Shown here: positions 24,301-34,069 of the stretch, piece by piece | How the letters are laid out: the number at the start of each line of letters is the position of its first letter | Position numbering within the stretch: position 1 is the stretch's first letter | Assembly: GCF_001411555.2 (NCBI RefSeq) | Contig: NC_049903.1 | Coordinates: 11,156,362 to 11,220,361, forward strand | From: Juglans regia | Taxonomy: Eukaryota > Streptophyta > Magnoliopsida > Fagales > Juglandaceae | DNA: 64,000 nt | Reading direction: 5' to 3' | The notes under the pieces: model-generated | What the model saw: only the letters and a program-made list of their open reading frames with translations | The model's database searches: none | Told to the model about the DNA's origin: nothing | Translations under genes and position numbers: made by a program

Positions 24301-25383
24301 CAAGTCAGCAGCCATCCCCTCATAATGTTATTACTATCTACTTATGATAAACACACCTTCTCTTGTTATGTTTTGTTTATATCTTCTCAGCACAAGAAAG
24401 TTGAGTTTGCATAGAACCTTCATCCCTACTGTAGAATGGTAGAGCTTACAGAAGAAAAATCAGAAGCAAATAATCATACCGAGCATATCATCATCATTAT
24501 TGGATGGTAAACCATCGCATCTTTGAGCTTTTCCCCACTGCATTCTATAACAGGTGTTATGCTCAATGACTGGCCGTTTGCTCCAGTCTCCTTTCAATCG
24601 AGGATTTAAGTGTAGAATCTTTGGTGGTTCCTCCCCATCCACCACTTTCAGCCCCTGCAATTCAACCATGAACTGTGAAACCATAACCATGGCACTGCCA
24701 CCCCTCAACTTCGCAAGCTGGGGCACATATTCCTGATGGGCATAATGGGGTGTTCCAACCACTGTGACTGAAGAACCAGCAGCGAGCCCACATGGAAGAA
24801 TCATTAACCTGTCTCCCTTCAATTCTTCCCCACTGATCGATATCCATGAAGGGCATGACTCAGGTTTCCCCTCAAGTATAGAGCTTTCTCCGGTCTCCTT
24901 TTCATCTACCTTATCTAACTCTTCCCACGCCTTTAAGCCCAATGTCCAAGCCTCATCCGCCATTCTCTCGAGCACTGACAAGTCAATAGTTCTGTTCCTC
25001 CGCTTCATAATCTCACCCGTTATTCGACCATATCGATGCTGCAGCGGCTTTATAGGTCTAGACGCACTTTTTTTCTCTTCCAGTGGTTCCTGGCTAGGCC
25101 TGAATGGGGCGTCTTGGTTTTGGTTATCCTCTAATTTCCGATGAAAAGCATCCTTGTAAACAGAAGTAAAGAAAGGTTTGCTTAAATCCGGATCTTCGGA
25201 GTCCCCTCTCATTGTCCCATCCGTCCCAACATAACTATCGTCCCCACTCAACATCGCTGCGATCTCTAAGAAATGAGGAAACTTAAAGGATATGAAAACT
25301 AAGTATAGAACCGCTATACCCAATAAAAAATGCGACAATTTGAACCTTCTTGCTCCGGGAGGCTCGCTTTTCGGCCTCTTCAT
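12332..25383 (-). CDS. GALT2: Hydroxyproline O-galactosyltransferase GALT2 (GT31, galectin-domain class)
   Basis: Seven exons close in frame to 682 codons: 25383-24480, 16618-16386, 16173-15883, 13533-13405, 13246-13073, 12747-12640 and 12541-12332. It is a type II Golgi protein with a single membrane anchor at about residues 18-35 ([17 protein letters not shown]). A stem follows, then a galectin-like domain (about 190-380, ending [16 protein letters not shown]), then the GT31 catalytic domain. The latter shows [39 protein letters not shown], the metal-binding DDD at 532-534 in [28 protein letters not shown] and [14 protein letters not shown]. The family adds the first galactose to hydroxyproline of arabinogalactan proteins. 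The ATG at 25383 (MKRPKSE) fits the family; the longer reading upstream starts at GTG and was rejected. The sequence is closer to Arabidopsis GALT2 than to GALT5 or GALT6 as I recall them. Confidence 0.95.
14668..14717. mobile_element. 14-base retroinsertion scar between 18 bp direct repeats (GALT2 intron)
   Basis: ACAAGGTTGCCCTTCCTT occurs at 14668-14685 and 14700-14717 without mismatch. Between them sit 14 bases, ACCAATAAAAAAAA, ending in an A-run. This is the structure expected of a target-primed insertion truncated almost to its tail. A slippage duplication is the alternative. Confidence 0.6.
14885..15095. mobile_element. CACACCACA-end MITE pair in GALT2 intron
   Basis: CTACTCATCATCACACACCACA (14890 area) and TCTACTTATCCATACACCACA-like (15004 area) left ends are followed by a right-end complement, GGTGTGGTGTATAAGGAAGATAAG, near 15062-15085. 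The interior is AT-rich. It belongs with the 11954 and 47016 elements. Confidence 0.5.
15270..15350 (-). mobile_element. LTR-retroelement (TRIM-like) primer-site remnant
   Basis: GGCTCTGATACCAG near 15280 is, on the minus strand, CTGGTATCAGAGCC, the usual primer-binding site for initiator methionine tRNA in plant Copia and TRIM elements. The flank GGTTTGATGGATAAGGAGAATGAGAG resembles the region next to such sites. No gag or pol is present, so a short non-autonomous relic is likely. Confidence 0.4.
17822..17948 (-). mobile_element. 5'-truncated LINE tail, 101 bp, with 13 bp target duplication
   Basis: CAAGGCTATTTAT flanks the insert at 17822-17834 and 17936-17948. The insert (17835-17935) begins with a T-rich stretch that is the reverse of a CTTATAAAAATAA tail. 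On the minus strand it contains TGTGTACTTGGGCAATGCC, matching the 3' end of the LINE copy at 44083-45985. Confidence 0.75.
19013..20744 (+). pseudogene. LINE ORF1 (RNA-binding gag-like), frameshifted
   Basis: The ATG at 19013 opens [20 protein letters not shown]. The conserved stretch [32 protein letters not shown] and [22 protein letters not shown] follows. The reading then shifts frame near 19345-19380 and continues as [17 protein letters not shown], with further breaks at about 19905 and 20220. A coiled-coil-like segment ([26 protein letters not shown]) and a Gly-Ser-rich stretch around 19925-19995 precede an acidic and then basic C-terminal part ending at TGA 20742-20744. In plant L1 elements this protein packages the element RNA. 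I recognise it as the ORF1 of a woody-eudicot L1 family only by its position and its repeated pattern. Confidence 0.7.
20741..23819 (+). pseudogene. LINE ORF2 (endonuclease, reverse transcriptase, zf-RVT), multiply broken
   Basis: The ATG at 20741 overlaps the ORF1 stop as ATGA. The apurinic-type endonuclease reads [36 protein letters not shown] and [15 protein letters not shown], and then shifts frame near 21280. The reverse transcriptase follows in three frames: [28 protein letters not shown], then [36 protein letters not shown], then [14 protein letters not shown] with the FADD catalytic pair intact, and GLPLWASFK. About 1 kb expected between the WLWRY motif (~23340) and the VWTTALRK motif (~23370) is missing. 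The zinc-finger zf-RVT motif [19 protein letters not shown] and the tail to DFSS* (stop 23817-23819) remain. Confidence 0.88.
24480..25383 (-). other. GALT2: GALT2 exon 1 (anchor, stem, start of galectin-like domain)
   Basis: This is the largest exon, 301 codons plus one base. It encodes the membrane anchor, the low-complexity stem and most of the galectin-like domain ([64 protein letters not shown]). It is listed separately because it lies 7.9 kb from the rest of the gene and could be mistaken for a separate gene. Plus-strand ORFs over it are antisense shadows. Confidence 0.93.
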
Positions 25384-26030
25384 CTTTATCAAACTGAAAG
25401 GCACACCAAAAACTTCTCACAGTAACAAAAATTCACTCAAACCCATTTTTCTAATTGACTAAAGGAGCCCAAAACAAGCTTTGAACCCCCGCAAAGAACT
25501 CAGAGCATATATCACCAAAATCTCAAAACAGACCCTTTACCAAATATACCAACAATCAACGAAATGCAATGTTGTGAAGCAAAACGGGACAAATTAGAAG
25601 CACACCGTAAGAGAATGCCCAGACCTCCCCGGATTCTATACAATCGAGTTCGCGATGTCAGCCAATATCAGACTTCAACAACAGATTCAGAGAAACCTCG
25701 TCAAGATGTGGCACGGAGCACCTTAAATCCATCCACATGTCGGGAGCATTCTTCTGACGAAGTACACGATCAATCAAAAAGAGAGAGACGGACCCAAGAA
25801 ATTGCAGAAGATCAAACTGGTGAAGGTTGATTTCGGTTCAAGAAATGGGCGATACTGGAAGGTGAAGAGGTTCCCAATAATCCGAATACACGAAAAAACG
25901 GAAAAAAGCACAGAGACAGGGTATCGTCGTCTGCACGACAATGCGTAACGACAGCTTAGAGGAAATAGAATGAAATTGAGGTACTCGGATGAAAAATACG
26001 TACAAGATTTTCAGGGAGTTGATTAAAATA
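25384..26030 (-). promoter_or_regulatory. GALT2: GALT2 5' leader and proximal promoter region
   Basis: Non-repetitive DNA of balanced composition lies directly upstream of the GALT2 ATG and ends where AT-rich repeat DNA begins near 26030. A plus-strand ORF (25564-25830) within it has no protein signature and is treated as chance. I could not fix a TATA box or a leader intron. Confidence 0.45.
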
Positions 26031-26219
26031 TAGTTTTTTCTTTAAATTTTTTATCGAAAATTCCTGCATCCGTGATATTGCCAAATGCCAACAAACTTGA
26101 AAGAGTACTAAAAAAAAAAAACAAACTTGAAAGAGAATTATTCAATTTATTAAAATATATTCGGAAAATTGAAAGAGATTTCTAAAATTTATTAAAATAT
26201 TTTGTAAAAATAAATTTAT

Positions 26220-26850
26220 TAATTGAGTAATTATACTCATCATCCTTACACCACATAATACACATGATTTTTTTATTTTTAATTTTTCTTAACAAATATG
26301 TGATATATGAATAATGAGTAGAAAAATTCAATTAATTTAATAGGTATAAAACAACAAAAATTAAAACATGTGTGGTATGTAGTGTATAAAATCCTTATTA
26401 TTTAGTATTTTAGGAAAGAGTAATGTTATTCATCATCTCACACTTATAGCTTTTCATAAGGTGTGAAGGTATTTTTCATAGGGTATATGAGTGTTTTTCA
26501 TAGCTTATGAAAATAGTTTTGCTACAAATTTATAACTATTCACATCATACACCCCACACCTATAGTTTTTCATATGATGTAAGGGTGTTTTTCATAAGGT
26601 GTATGGATATTTTTCATGAGCAATGCTAGATACAGTCCCCATTTGGGGACTGCAATGCAAGCCTAAGCTATTTTAACTTTAAAATTTTTTAAAATTACAA
26701 AATTATCATTCTTAAAATGATGTTTTCTCTCATTTAACAATGTGCTTGCACATGCAGTCCACACTTGAGGACTGCAAATAGAATTTCTCATTTTTCATAA
26801 GGTGTGGGGTGTGGGATAGTAAATAGTGGTTATGAGAATAATTTTTTATT
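26220..26850. mobile_element. Cluster of CACACCACA-end MITE remnants
   Basis: ATACTCATCATCCTTACACCACA (26232 area) and its complement-like GATATATGAATAATGAGTAG (26290-26320 area) bound one copy. From 26436 a second unit shows repeated TTTTTCATAAGGTGTG-like stretches at 26452, 26590 and 26791, with inverted ends near 26440 and 26840. A Mutator-like MITE is nested in the second unit. Confidence 0.5.
26618..26789. mobile_element. Mutator-like MITE, 172 bp, nested, with 9 bp target duplication
   Basis: ATTTTTCAT flanks both sides (26609-26617 and 26790-26798). The termini are long inverted repeats, GAGCAATGCTAGATACAGTC on the left and the complement of CAAATAGAATTTCTC on the right, with the inner motif CAGTCC...GGACTGCA on both arms. 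A 9 bp duplication with long terminal repeats is characteristic of the Mutator superfamily. Confidence 0.75.
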
Positions 26851-26879
26851 AAGAAAAATACGTCCATATCACTTAAGAC

Positions 26880-27070
26880 ATCATTTGTTTTCGCATGTGA
26901 GATAAGATGAGTTGAGATGAAAGTTGAATAAAATATTGTTATAATATATTTTTTTAATATTATTTTTATTTTGTGATTTAAAAATGTTGAATTGCTTATT
27001 TTATTTTGTGTGAGAGTTTGAGAAAATTGTAATAATTAGATGGAATGAGTTGTGAAAATAAACTATGCCT
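26880..27070. mobile_element. MITE, GTTTGTTTTCG-end family, copy 2
   Basis: The left end ATTTGTTTTCGCATGTGAGA and the right end TGTGAAAATAAACTATG are inverted relative to each other. The arms contain GATAAGATGAGTTGAGATG and the complement-like GATGGAATGAGTTGTG. Same family as 2097-2331 and 37289-37486. Confidence 0.6.
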
Positions 27071-29040
27071 AAATTAAAAAGATAATTCAGCTTTTGTTAA
27101 AATTTTTATCTGTATAATTTTGTTGATAAACTAGTGAATTGATAACAGTTAGATCTATGTAATTTAATTCCTAGATAATCACCTATTTAATCGGTAAGAT
27201 GTGAATTATTTAATTTAGAATTAAGGGCTAAGATTTACTAAATTTATACCTTATCGTTGAATTTTGAAACTCTTGAGGGTATACTTTATAGATAATTTTT
27301 CGAGATAGGTTGGTTATCATTGTTTAAAAAAAGGTCCTTATCATTGTGTTTTTCATCAAATAAAATAATTTTTGAACAATGAAATATATTTCAGTCATAA
27401 GAAATAGTTGTGCATCTCTTATCTTATCCTATGATATAATTTTTTTAATATTTAATATATTTCGTTTATGATGCATCTTAAAGTGTACTTCCCAAGGGTG
27501 ACTAGGATTCAAGTCCTATTAAGAAAAGCGTCGTGCTACACTCATCGAATGTGTAGTCTGAGGATGGGTCCCGATAGGCGACAAGGTCATTTGACTTTTT
27601 TAATTTTTATTTATTTATTTTATTCATTTTTTATATCCTTATATATTTAAAAAAAATCATAATATTATTTAAAAATATTTTTTAATCATTAAGTAAAAAA
27701 AATAAAAAATAAAATAAAATAATTTGTCAAGGACAAGTAGCGTTATTCTTTAAAAAAAAAATAACTCCAGTTATTTATTTAAGGTAACTTCTTTAATTTA
27801 CTCTCTAAATTTGATATAAGTATATAAATATAAAAAATTGCATAAAAAATAATATCAATGTTAAAAAAAATATAAACAAACTAGCAATTGCCGTAAGAAA
27901 ATGATAAACCTACAAATAGTCTACAAATCACTCTATTTAAAATGAAGAGTAGTTATTTAAAATTGAGATTATCTTTTAAAGAAGTGTCACAATTACATTT
28001 ATTGATTTAAAATGAATCGTAAAATAATTGTAAATGAGTTATATCATTATCCAAACACATATTCAAGAGATTAATGAGATCTAAAAAAACCAAGCATGAT
28101 TAAAAGAAAATTAACTAATTAGTATTGTAAGTGAGCTTACTTAAAAAACAAAAATTGGTAACATCTAGAGTGAAAAATAATATACTATGATGTTAGTATT
28201 TATAGTTGTACTAGTGAATCTTCGAACAACATCAAATGCTTAATAAATACGGTAAGATCCATCAACTCTATGTGTTTATTTTTTAAAATTTCTAGACCAT
28301 CAAGAACTTTATGGAATTGAAATTTTTAAAATTATAGATAAAATAATTAATAATAACGGTTGGATTAAAACCCCTATGCCATCGAACCTTTGGCTTGATG
28401 CAATAACTAGAAAAAAAAAAAACACCTTACATTGGTCGGAGATAAACCAATCAACCTAAAACATTATCCTTTTTTTTATTTAGTTTTTGTCCTAAAATAA
28501 AATGAAAAATGAAGATATTCAGTCCCATAATTTGTTGGTTGAGTTTCTTTCTCAATCAACCGAATCGAAGGGTTCACTTCAACTCAATCGGTCCAATTAT
28601 ATAGGTGATCCTTTCTACATGAACACATTTTGCAGACTTCATTTTAGTGCATTGATGGGAAATTTTTAGCTTTTTGCATTCAAAGCTTAGATGGTTAAAC
28701 TTGAAATAAAGATCTAGAAGATGTCTGGACTTTGAGTGAATTGGATTAATGAAATCGAGATCTTTTCAATTATCTAATTAAATTTTATGGTATAGTTATG
28801 AAGAGAGACCGATACATCTTGTAAGGCCTAATTTGGATACAAAAATTATTCCAACTCATCTCATTTTATCATAATTTTTTTAATTATCTAATTAAATTTT
28901 ATGGTATAGTTTTGAAGAGAGATTGATACATCTCGTACCATCCGATTTGGATACAACATTTTTTTCAATTAATCTTATATAACCATTATAACTTTTGCAT
29001 AAAATCATATAAGAATTGTGAAAACAAACAAAAGTTTTGA
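27071..29040. other. AT-rich intergenic DNA, no gene
   Basis: The composition is low in GC throughout. There is a short local duplication of the TTAATTATCTAATTAAATTT, TATGGTATAGTT, TGAAGAGAGA block at about 28770-28815 and 28880-28925. No ORF has a recognisable domain. Confidence 0.5.
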
Positions 29041-29604
29041 CCGTTTGAACGGATAAAAATTAGTTTGAACAGTAAAATCTTAGTGGGGAAGTAATTTATT
29101 ATATCGGGAAAAGTTTAAAACCATTCGAACGGAAAATATTTGGTGACAAAATTTGGCAAGAAAGTTTATAGACCGTTCAAACGGAACATATTTAGTTCGA
29201 ACATATTCAAACACCACATTTATATATGCAAACATATAATATTAATCTCGGTACGTAACTCAAAATATTAAAAACATATATATCATATATATGAATTCAT
29301 AAATTAATTTTATGTAATTATTTTAAAAATATTTTAATGATTTATTTTATGTTAAATAAGATTTTTAGTTAAATAAATATTATCAGCCATACACCACATA
29401 ATATAATCAATAATTACTCAAGAAAAGACAAAATATTTAATTTATAACCAAAGCAAATTATCAAAACACTATATATACTATTCATAACTATAACAAAAAA
29501 ATATAAATAAAAAATAAAAACTACTGTGATGCGAGGTATCTGCACACATCCTCGATTGCAGCTAATTGTCTATATACTTGTGTCAGTCGAGTACTAAGTG
29601 TGAC

Positions 29605-30545
29605 CTAAGTTACATTACTGGCATGAATCTCTTTATGTAACTTAGAGATGCTAGCAGTAATCTCTGTACGCAACTCAGACATGGCAATATGCACTGCATC
29701 GATCACCACGGTTGTGTGTATGTCGATCTCAGCATGCAGTATGTCAGCCATCTCCTCGCAAGTAAATGTGCGTGATGCCTCAGCCTGTGTAGATGCCTCA
29801 CCAGCCGATACTCTAGGATCTCTCGACTGTGCATCTCTCTGATTATCAACCCAATCAGGAACAGGTTCATGAAAACGAAATCTCAAGTGTCCCGTGCTCT
29901 GTGACATGATGGTGCTGTTGATCGGTCTCATTGGCTCCCGTGCATGCTTGGCAACTTCTAGCACGACCCCAGAATGTAGCAAAAATCGAGTGATCAGGAT
30001 CCCGAACGACAGTATATCTGTCATAATGTACCGAGCCTCTGATAGGATCCTCTCAAATATATATTCCACGAGGTCGATCGGAATGCCACGAGCGACCCGT
30101 TTCATAAATTTCGCTCGATTCATGCCAACCTCGGTCTTGTGCTGCTAATGGTCAATATTATTAGTGATTATCATATTCATGATCTTGAATAAATAATATA
30201 AATTTGTCTGTCTAACGTATTTTGTCACATCGTACATTGGAGCATCTGGACCAACAATTAGGTCTCTGACCTCATGATTAGCGTGTGTTCGACCTCATCT
30301 ATGGAAACTGGACCCTCGTCCTGAGTGGTCTCTGCATCACCTAAAGGATCAGACTCTCTAGGCAGTAGGTTCGGATAGACATCGATCATCCTAGAAATAC
30401 TGAGATATGCAGCGAGTCCGTCCGCTGAAAATATAATAGGAGCTCCTCGGACACAGATCATGTATGCCCCTCCATCGTCTGGGCTGGCACCACCGAGCTG
30501 TTTATAGAACTCAACAACGATGTTAACATAGGAAATGAGCTCCAT
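29605..30545 (-). pseudogene. Plant-transposon-associated ORF relic (putative plant transposon protein domain)
   Basis: Two minus-strand open stretches read in order. The first is MELISYVNIVVEFYKQLGG...VRGAPIIFSADGLAAYLSISR (30545-30258). The second is MNRAKFMKRVARGIPIDLVEYIFERILSEARYIMTDILSFGILITRFLLHSGVV with a polar, possibly coiled tail (30123-29605). The pattern of a short V-R-G-x-x-I/V-x-F-x-A segment, then a segment on opening or closing access to an alpha-helical LLxxxGV unit, fits the plant-transposon protein domain found in large element families. The reading is interrupted between 30258 and 30123. It sits inside the CGTTCGAACG cluster on the opposite strand to the Transposase_24 relic. 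Confidence 0.45.
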
Positions 30546-32116
30546 TATTTCTTTTCGCTGATCTAGGATTGGTGCCCAGCCACGATCGTTAGATACTGAT
30601 GGAAGTGAATGACTCTCCTATATAAGAGTCACAAAATCAGACAATTTTACATATCGCTCAAGTAAAACAGTCCGCTCTCAAACTATTTGGATAGAAGGTT
30701 CGCCTGATCTGCCACGTTTACGGCCCTTATAAGATATTATTATGAACTTGAAATTTAAAAAATAAAATATATATTAAATATTTGTGATAAAATCTAATAT
30801 GAGAAAAGATTTACAAAATTATATACTAATAGTAATTTAATAAATTAATTGATAGAATAATTTAATAAAACGATTAAAATAATTTAATAATCTAATATAA
30901 AATAATTAGTTCGAACGGAATTTGTAGTGGTCGAACAGTCATTATAACGTTTGAACGGATAAAAATGTGAAAAACATCTTGTTTGGTTCAAACCGTTTGA
31001 ACGTAAAAAAAAGTGTTCGATTGGACAGGTTAAACCCGTTCGAACAGAAAACAGATCGAGCTCGCCCATGACTGAATCAACTCAGTGGCCATGAAAATAC
31101 TTAAAAATACATCGATTCATTGGGTTTCTTCGATAAAACACAAACTACTCTTTATTTTTAAATCTCCTACGGTGGATTTGTGGTATTCTACGGTACTATT
31201 GATGGACAAATATAACTTTTATAGAGAAAACCAATAAAACGATAAAACTCTAAAAATAAATGGTAAAATAACTTATAAAGAGCATACATTTACTTTAGGT
31301 GGAAGAGTGGTCGAGGTGGGTGGTGATTACGGTAGCAGACTGTAGCGATTAATGATCGTTCAAACGTTTTCTCTCGTTTTCAAACGGTTTGGGGTGGTGG
31401 TGTTGAAATGGTTTTGCCCGCAATATCTTATATGTGCATACCCATTCGAACGGTATATTTAACCATTGGAACGATTGTAAGATACGGTTCAAACAATAGT
31501 ATTTACCTATCGAACGGTATTTATTTCAAATTTAGTAAAAATGTATATTATAGTATATTATAATTAATATATGTTTTAAATGAAATTTATAATACTATAA
31601 TTTAATATAATATATATACTATTATAGTATATTGTATATACTGTAATATATATAATATAATAGTATATTATACATATATATACTATGATAATATAATACT
31701 TTAAATGAAAACATAATAACTTATATATATTTTATTATAGTATAATAGTAATATATTATAATACTTTACTATCAAGTTATTATATATGATAATATATATT
31801 TATATGATAGTATATAGTACTATATATATGAGTTTATACTTAATTAATATATATGATATTATAAATTTCTCTATACTTTACTATGTGATCTTAGTATATT
31901 TGAGTGTATATATATGTGAGTATATACTACTAATACATATCATCTTATATTTTCCTTTATAGTTTAGCATAGTATAATATTTTTGATACTTTATAGTATA
32001 ATATTATTTAATATGTATAATGATGAAAATAAATATATTTAAACATTAAGGTGATACGTTCGAACTGTATCCATAAACCGTTCGAAGGTTATATTTGCGT
32101 TTGAACCTATAAAAAA

Positions 32117-32366
32117 ACCATTCGAATGGTTTATTGTAGTGGCGGTAAAATATCCCGCCAATTAATGACTCGTGGAATACCGTTCGAATGTATTTTCACA
32201 TTTCAAACGGTTTATTACAGTAGTAGAAAAATATCCTGCCAATTAATGACTTGTGGATTACCGTTCGAATGTACTTTATCACCGTTCAAACGGTTTATTG
32301 TAGTGATATAAAAAGATCCCTCCAATTAATGACTCGTGAATTATCGTTCGAATGCATTTTTCACTG
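32117..32366. repeat. ~82 bp tandem repeat, three copies, each with a TTCGAA palindrome
   Basis: Each unit runs TTCRAAYGGTTTATT, GTAGTG/AG, a TATCCYNCCAATTAATGAC block and CCGTTCGAATG. The CCAATTAATGAC block starts at 32160, 32241 and 32324, giving periods of 81 and 83. The repeat is internal to the CACTA relic. Confidence 0.8.
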
Positions 32367-32779
32367 TTCGAACGCATCACCGAAAATTTTTAGATATTAA
32401 AATACTAAGGATACTTAAAATTTAATACACTAAGGATACTTAAAATAGACTTAATATTAAAAAACATAATAATTATGATACTTACAATACACTTAATATT
32501 TAGGATATTAAGGATACTTAAAATACACTTAATATTTAAGATCTTAAAATACATAATAATTAAAATACATAATTAGGATTTGGGATTCTTGTATCATCTT
32601 GTATTTTTGTATCTTATATTGTTGTTGTGTTTTAATATCGTATATTTTACTTTGTATTGAAATAAATTTTAAACTTGTTTTGAGAGTTATCAATCATGTT
32701 GAACAGTTGATTGATAACTTTTGAATTGTCCAAAACATCTGTTTGTCAAAGGTATTGACCAAAGTTATATCGATTGGAT

Positions 32780-33360
32780 CTTACATAGAGAACAATGTCT
32801 CTTGTAGAAAGAGTCAGACACCAATTATGATCTGATAAAATTATATGATGCATCACATACTAATAGTAATGGAGAGTGGACTCATCCCGATGCTCGTGAG
32901 AATTATGTAAGCATTATAATTTGTTTTAATTAAACATATTTAAATTATTGTGTCAATATTAATTTTATATTTTGTGTGTATGATAAAATAGCTGCCCTTT
33001 GTGCTGTAGTTGCATCAAATCATAATTAACCAACAAGTGATGTTGAGATTTTTATACAAGTTTTGGGTCAACGTTCAGGATATTTGAGGGGTTTGGGTCG
33101 TTGTGTAAAACCTTCAGTCTTTTCATCAACATCAAGTATTATTGTCATTATGTTATAGAATGCGAATTCTAGGATCAAAAAATTGATTGCAAAACAATAT
33201 GAGTTAAAGGCTCAATTGATGAAATAAGCAGACATGAAGATGAGCATAAAACAACAAGAAAATCAACAAAGAGAGATGCAACTCCAAATGCAAAATAAAC
33301 AAAGAGATATGCAATTCCAAATACAGATGCTTATGTAGCAATTCAGGCATCCAAACAATT
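32780..33360 (+). pseudogene. CACTA transposase-associated gene relic (Transposase_24-like)
   Basis: The plus strand reads LYDASHTNSNGEWTHPDARE then NY, followed by a GTAAGC splice donor at 32909. The reading resumes after the ATAG near 32990 as AALCAVVASNHN, a stop, then PTSDVEIFIQVLGQRSGYLR and GLGRCVKPS. A Gln/Lys-rich coiled tail comes next (KMSIKQQENQQREMQLQM). WTHPDARENY and VLGQRSGYLRGLGR are typical of the plant Ptta/En/Spm domain. In-frame stops mark it as dead. Confidence 0.7.
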
Positions 33361-34069
33361 GATTTTTGTGTTTTGCATATTGAACAATTATATGTTGATA
33401 ACATTATTAGTATTATTAGTATTTTATTTATTTAGTTCTCACTTATTATATTAGTTATTTATATTGAACAATTTATAATGTATTTTTGAAATATAAATAT
33501 CTATTTGGTTTTAAATTAGTATTCTCCATGAAAATACTAACCGTTCGAACGATCATCAAACGTTCGAACATATATACATTGGACACAACTGTTCGAACCT
33601 CACAAAATAGAGGTTGAATGCTAACAAAAGTTGCGCCATGTTCGAACATGTTCGAATAGACAATTCACTATTTCTGTCCCAAATGCGTTCGAACGGCTTA
33701 ATTTACGCTCGATCATCAGTTTGTTTGTTCGAACGTTTCTTCATGTGTATTTGGTCGAATGGACTGGTATCAATTGACTGGCTATGAAGTACTCGTTCGA
33801 ATAGACATATTGTTCGAACGTTTTTTTGGTCGTTTGAACAACTTTCTGTGACGAATTTCAATCGTCCTAGAAAAAAATTTCCGTTCGACCATGATCGAAC
33901 GATCCAACTAAATTTTGTTCCAAAATATATTTTTTAAGACAAATTTGTGATTTTCGTCCCAAAATACATTTTGAAAAGACCTTGGGATGCTTTTTTTCGT
34001 CCCACAAAAATCCAATCTTTTGGGATGAAACTTTTCATCCAAAAAAATCTTATTTGTTGTAGTGTTGCT

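Larger units (their letters stand above)
16619..24479 (-). other. GALT2: GALT2 intron 1, 7.9 kb, enlarged by retroelements
   Basis: The donor is CTCG|GTATGA and the acceptor TTGGCAG|TTGATG. The intron carries a 101 bp LINE stub (17835-17935), a nearly complete L1 element (18866-23904), and GA runs near 17374-17399 and 18670-18690. The ORF at 18298-18657 has no family signature. The stretch 23920-24470, which includes repeats of CATGGATGTGCCA, also holds no gene I can name. Confidence 0.85.
29041..34064 (+). mobile_element. Decayed CACTA (En/Spm) element with CGTTCGAACG-type palindromes
   Basis: The right terminus is the complement of CACTACAACAAATA (34051-34064), the standard CACTA end. Upstream on the same strand is a Transposase_24-like relic (32780-33360). 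About 25 variants of the palindrome CCGTTCGAACGG are scattered over 29041-29202, 30909-31047, 31355-31530, 32066-32370 and 33540-33900. Repeated short motifs near the ends are how CACTA elements present binding sites for their transposase. I could not find a matching left CACTACAA end; it may be lost. Between 31540 and 32030 lies simple AT-rich filler. Confidence 0.65.

Noticed and set aside
24764..25144. 126-codon plus-strand ORF
   Set aside because: Antisense shadow of GALT2 exon 1.
25384..25404. Seven-codon N-terminal extension of GALT2 (MPFSLIK reading)
   Set aside because: The first codon is GTG, not ATG. The ATG at 25383 gives the family's MKR start.
27470..27600. tRNA-like B box (GGATTCAAGTCCT) suggesting a tRNA or SINE
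   Set aside because: No matching A box and no cloverleaf could be drawn. Not enough for a feature.
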